This document shows, piece by piece, positions 60,966-64,000 of a DNA stretch of 64,000 nt. Position 1 is the first letter of the stretch; each line of letters starts with the position of its first letter. Source of the stretch: SLSG01 sp964477035. Its GTDB lineage: Bacteria; Bacteroidota; Bacteroidia; Bacteroidales; UBA7960. A program made the translations under genes and the position numbers. The notes under the pieces were generated by a model. It worked only from the letters and a program-made list of their open reading frames with translations, did no database searches and was not told where the DNA came from. Location: assembly GCA_964477035.1 (NCBI GenBank), contig CAYZCW010000002.1:1-64000 (forward strand), given 5' to 3'.

Positions 60966-61838
60966 TCAGCGGGCTCCTTTCTGCAGGCTGACCCGGAACT
61001 CCTTGGGGGTTTTGCCGTTGAGCCGTTTGAATACCCGGTTGAAGTAAGACAGGTTGGTGAAACCGGATTCCTGGGCCACCTGTGAAATGCTCAGGTCCTT
61101 GTTGCCCAGGAGGTGGCAGGCATTGGTGATGCGTACCTCGTTGAGGAACTCGGTAAGGGTTTTGCGTGTCCTTTCCTTAAAAAAGCGGCAGAAGGCTTCC
61201 TTGTTCATGCTGGCCACCCCGGCCACCTCGGACAGCTTCACGGGCCGGTGGCTTTCCTCCATCAAAAAACGCATCACCTTCTCCATGCGTTTGCCTTCCT
61301 TTTTGGAGTAGTTCTTGACATTGCCCATCTTGTTGAGGCGGTGCAGCACATGGCCGTACCTTAAGCGCTGCAGCACTTCCAGTCCCACGATCAGGCGCCC
61401 CAGCCCGTCCATGTCCCTCAGCCGGAGGATGCGTTTGCGGATGAAATGGTCCCCGTCATCCACCCGGTAGCAGCCATTAAGGGTTTTGAAAAAATCCAGC
61501 AGGCCGAAGAACTCTTCAATGTGCACCAGGTGCTTGGCCACCACCTGCACATCGAAGAACAAGGTTTCCATATGCGCACGGCGGTCCCCGCCCGGCACGT
61601 AGAAGTCGTCATCGCAACGGAACACATGGGGGATGTCCGGGCCCAGCAGGAAGATATCCCTTGGCTGGAAACGGCCGATGTAGTCGCCCACCACGAGCTT
61701 GCCGACCCCGTCAAAAATGCGGGTGAGCTGCACCTCGGGATGCTGGTGAAGCTTGTCATAGAAATGGGGAACATCGTCGACCTGGTGCCGTATGAATTCG
61801 TTCTCCGGTTTGGGAATCTTGAATGGCAAAACCTTCAT
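60966..61838 (-). CDS. AraC family transcriptional regulator
   Basis: 290 residues: an N-terminal cupin-like sensor domain (HQHPEVQLTRIFDGVGKLVVGDY) and a C-terminal pair of helix-turn-helices (KLSEVAGVASMNKEAFCRFF and the AraC signature with SISQVAQESGFTNLSYFNRVFKRLNGKTPKEFR). It lies between the second S9 gene and the divergent DHDPS-family gene, from which it is separated by 147 bp. In related Bacteroidota an AraC gene often precedes the hydroxyproline genes, so it may respond to hydroxyproline or a breakdown product; that is inference. Confidence 0.93.
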   Translation of the reverse strand: MKVLPFKIPKPENEFIRHQVDDVPHFYDKLHQHPEVQLTRIFDGVGKLVVGDYIGRFQPRDIFLLGPDIPHVFRCDDDFYVPGGDRRAHMETLFFDVQVVAKHLVHIEEFFGLLDFFKTLNGCYRVDDGDHFIRKRILRLRDMDGLGRLIVGLEVLQRLRYGHVLHRLNKMGNVKNYSKKEGKRMEKVMRFLMEESHRPVKLSEVAGVASMNKEAFCRFFKERTRKTLTEFLNEVRITNACHLLGNKDLSISQVAQESGFTNLSYFNRVFKRLNGKTPKEFRVSLQKGAR

Positions 61839-61856
61839 AACTCATGTTTTGGGAAT

Positions 61857-61864
61857 CAAAAGTA
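61857..61864 (-). promoter_or_regulatory. -7 promoter element of the AraC gene
   Basis: On the minus strand TACTTTTG matches TAnnTTTG, 18 bases before the AraC ATG, giving a very short leader. No -33 TTTG is seen at the right distance. Confidence 0.45.
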
Positions 61865-61985
61865 CAAAAATCCGTCAAATACGTACTATAAAATACCAAT
61901 CAGGTATCTTTTTCTTGTATTTATTAAGACTAAATTTACATAATTAAACCGGTTTCAGCCGGGATCATGTGAATATTGTTAAATC

Positions 61986-62894
61986 ATGCGACATATGGAA
62001 ATGAATTGGACGGGGGTCTACCCTGCATTGACCACCAAGTTTTATCCCGGGGGCGGCATCGACCTGGGCTCTTGCCTTCGGGGTGTGGATGCCCAGGTGG
62101 AAGCCGGTGTCAGCGGATTGATCCTATCGGGCACCCTGGGGGAAGCCAGTGTGCTGAGCACCGATGAAAAGCGGTCCCTGACACGGGAGGTGGTCCGCCA
62201 CCTCAACGGACGCCTGCCCGTGGTGGTGAACATCGCCGAAGGGGCCACGGATGAGGCCGTCAGGCGTGCAGCCGAGGCACGGGACGACGGGGCCTCCGGG
62301 CTGATGATCCTGCCCCCCATGCGCTATACCGGGGACCACCGGGAGCTGGTGGCTTTTTTTAAGGAGGTGGCTTCCGCCACCAGCCTGCCCGTGATGATTT
62401 ACAACAACCCGGTTGATTACAAAACCCTTGTGACTCCGGAGGTGTTTGATGAGCTGCTGCAGCTGGACCAGGTCCAGGCAGTCAAGGAGTCCACCCGGGA
62501 TGTCTCCAACGTGACCCGGCTGATCGGTCGCTACGGAGACCGGCTCAAGGTGCTTTGCGGGGTGGACACCCTGGCCCTGGAAAGCTTTCTGCTTGGCGCC
62601 CACGGCTGGGTGGCCGGGCTGGTGTGCGCTTTTCCCCGGGAAAGCGTGGCCCTGTTCAACCTGGCCAGGGCGGGCCGGCTTGCGGAAGCCGTGGCCCTGT
62701 ACCGCTGGTTCATGCCCCTGCTCGAACTCGACATCCATCCCAAGCTGGTGCAGTACATCAAGCTGGCGGAACAAATGACCGGTCTGGGTACGGAGCATGT
62801 CCGCAAACCGAGGCTGCCCCTGGAGGGGGAGGAGCGGGAGCGCATTCAGGCCATCATCAGGAAGGGATTGGAAACACGGCCTTCACTGGCATAA
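61986..62894 (+). CDS. DHDPS-family lyase, probable pyrroline-4-hydroxy-2-carboxylate deaminase
   Basis: 302 residues from ATG 61986 (ATG 61995 also possible). An aldolase barrel of the dihydrodipicolinate synthase superfamily: SGTLGEASVLSTDEK, Tyr139 in MIYNNP and Schiff-base Lys167 in QAVKEST. The C-terminal part WFMPLLELDIHPKLVQYIKL and VRKPRLPLEGEER resembles DHDPS-like proteins of hydroxyproline clusters. There the reaction turns pyrroline-4-hydroxy-2-carboxylate into alpha-ketoglutarate semialdehyde and ammonia. Twelve bp before the matching dehydrogenase. Alternatives with the same partner are L-2-keto-3-deoxyarabonate or keto-deoxyglucarate dehydratase; the L-arabinose option deserves care because arabinosidases are nearby. 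Confidence 0.75.
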   Translation: MRHMEMNWTGVYPALTTKFYPGGGIDLGSCLRGVDAQVEAGVSGLILSGTLGEASVLSTDEKRSLTREVVRHLNGRLPVVVNIAEGATDEAVRRAAEARDDGASGLMILPPMRYTGDHRELVAFFKEVASATSLPVMIYNNPVDYKTLVTPEVFDELLQLDQVQAVKESTRDVSNVTRLIGRYGDRLKVLCGVDTLALESFLLGAHGWVAGLVCAFPRESVALFNLARAGRLAEAVALYRWFMPLLELDIHPKLVQYIKLAEQMTGLGTEHVRKPRLPLEGEERERIQAIIRKGLETRPSLA

Positions 62895-62905
62895 ATCAGG
62901 AGGAT

Positions 62906-64000
62906 ATGAGACTGACAAAAAAAATATTTGAGCAGGCTGCTGCGGCCTTCCCCATATTCCGGAGGATCCCGGGCAGGGACCGTGCGGTCTTTTTGCGGGA
63001 GGTGGCGATGCGTATCGAGTCCCTGGGTCCCGTGCTGATCGACACCGCCGAGTCCGAGACCAGGCTGGGGGTCGCCCGCCTGGAGGGGGAACGGGCACGC
63101 ACCTGCAACCAGTTGAGGATGTTCGCCGAGCTGCTGGAGGAAGGCTCCTGGGTCGAAGCCGTGATTGATACGGCCATGCCTGCCCGGAAGCCGTTGCCCC
63201 GCCCGGACCTTCGCCGTCTGTTGGTTCCCCTGGGACCCGTGGCTGTTTTCGGTGCCGGCAATTTTCCCCTGGCTTTTTCCACAGCCGGGGGCGATACCGC
63301 CTCGGCCCTGGCTGCCGGCTGTCCCGTCATCTACAAGGAACACCCGGACCATCCCCGCACTTCCAGGCTGGTCGCCGGGGCCCTCAGGGAAGCCCTGGAG
63401 GCTAGTGGATTCCCCCAGGGCGTGTTCCAGGATGTGGAAGGGGGTCCCGAAACGGGACAGCAGCTGGTGGCACATCCCGTCGTGAAGGCCGTGGCATTCA
63501 CTGGTTCCCATGAGGGGGGCATGGCTATTTACAGGGCCGCCACCGGGCGGGCTGTTCCCATTCCGGTCTTTGCCGAGATGGGCAGTGTCAACCCGGTTTT
63601 CATCCTGCCGGAATGCCTTTCGGCCCACCCGGAACAACTGGCTCAGGAGGTCGCTGCTTCGGCCATGCTGGGGTGCGGGCAGTTCTGTACGAAGCCGGGA
63701 CTCGTATTCCATCCCTCCGGGGAAGGCAGCGGGGCATTCACCGCCGCCCTGGAAAAGGCCTTCCTGGAAGGGCCCTCCAAACCCATGCTCCAGGCCCGCA
63801 TTGCCACCAGGTACTACGATGCCCGCCGCGGGGTGCTGAAAGGGGCCGGGGTGAAGGCGCTGGTCGACCGCCCTGCAGACCCGCCCGGCGGGACGCCGTC
63901 CCTGGCCTCGGCCGGGCTCTCCGAATGGCTGGAAAATCCTGTCCTGCAACAGGAGGTGTTCGGCCCGTTCACCTTATTGGTGGCTTACCGGGACGCCTCC
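62906..64000 (+). CDS. Aldehyde dehydrogenase, alpha-ketoglutarate-semialdehyde type (3' end cut by window edge)
   Basis: 365 codons visible, in frame to the window end, so roughly the last quarter is missing. Preceded by AGGAGG, a strong Shine-Dalgarno that is unusual in this window, seven bases from the ATG at 62906. Sequence GAGNFPLAFSTAGGDTASAL and CPVIYKEHPDHPRTS is characteristic of NADP-linked alpha-ketoglutarate semialdehyde dehydrogenases. Catalytic Glu224 is in FAEMGSVNP and Cys261 in GCGQFCTKPG. It oxidises the product of the upstream lyase to alpha-ketoglutarate. Epimerase and hydroxyproline oxidase genes would be expected further right. Confidence 0.85.
   Translation, partial: MRLTKKIFEQAAAAFPIFRRIPGRDRAVFLREVAMRIESLGPVLIDTAESETRLGVARLEGERARTCNQLRMFAELLEEGSWVEAVIDTAMPARKPLPRPDLRRLLVPLGPVAVFGAGNFPLAFSTAGGDTASALAAGCPVIYKEHPDHPRTSRLVAGALREALEASGFPQGVFQDVEGGPETGQQLVAHPVVKAVAFTGSHEGGMAIYRAATGRAVPIPVFAEMGSVNPVFILPECLSAHPEQLAQEVAASAMLGCGQFCTKPGLVFHPSGEGSGAFTAALEKAFLEGPSKPMLQARIATRYYDARRGVLKGAGVKALVDRPADPPGGTPSLASAGLSEWLENPVLQQEVFGPFTLLVAYRDAS

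Noticed and set aside
61931..61938. TAAATTTA as a -7 element for the DHDPS-family gene
   Set aside because: Last consensus base is wrong and no TTTG is found at the required distance; too weak to list as a promoter.

Overview
This window is a scaffold piece from a GC-rich member of the Bacteroidota. The evidence is a SusC/SusD pair, a secreted glycosidase with a type IX secretion (T9SS) C-terminal signal, a PorW/SprE-type T9SS lipoprotein, many signal-peptidase-II lipoproteins, and several copies of the Bacteroidota -7 promoter element TAnnTTTG. Genus cannot be read from the sequence. Two runs of exactly 100 N (28022-28121 and 31285-31384) are scaffold gaps and interrupt two genes.

Left part (1-24.8 kb), mostly housekeeping: a PLP-dependent decarboxylase running off the left edge; an iron-type superoxide dismutase with a full promoter; a ring-cleaving-dioxygenase/esterase pair resembling quinone-detoxification genes; a lipase-like lipoprotein; a DUF4914 protein with a P-loop; valS; a HEAT-repeat protein; a minus-strand operon M23 peptidase-dxr-rseP-rnz; then porW/sprE, a bactofilin, a small membrane protein and atpB-E-F-H-A-G. 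The beta and epsilon ATP synthase genes are absent from this operon. A convergent MscS channel follows.

Middle part (24.9-40.7 kb, minus strand): a polysaccharide utilisation locus, most simply for a laminarin-like beta-1,3-glucan. It has a membrane-spanning propeller/LuxR regulator, SusC, SusD, a PKD-type surface lipoprotein, a GH16 endoglucanase exported by T9SS, a GH3 beta-glucosidase, a ROK glucokinase and a FucP-type sugar transporter. Polymer capture, cleavage, uptake and phosphorylation of glucose are thus all encoded.

Right part (40.7-64 kb), the most interesting region. A glycyl radical enzyme matches trans-4-hydroxy-L-proline dehydratase (HypD) at every active-site position I can recall, and its activating enzyme is upstream. 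Divergent from these is a seven-gene plus-strand run: GH51 alpha-L-arabinofuranosidase, S9 peptidase, GH127/GH146-type beta-L-arabinofuranosidase, a DUF5695 protein, canonical GH127 beta-L-arabinofuranosidase, an M6-like metallopeptidase and a second S9 peptidase. An AraC regulator follows, then a DHDPS-family lyase and an alpha-ketoglutarate-semialdehyde-type dehydrogenase, the usual last two steps of oxidative hydroxyproline breakdown. Together this reads as a locus for using plant hydroxyproline-rich, arabinosylated glycoproteins such as extensins: strip the arabinose, cut the peptide, then catabolise hydroxyproline by an anaerobic and an oxidative route. That integrated function is my inference; each enzyme family call is better supported than the whole.
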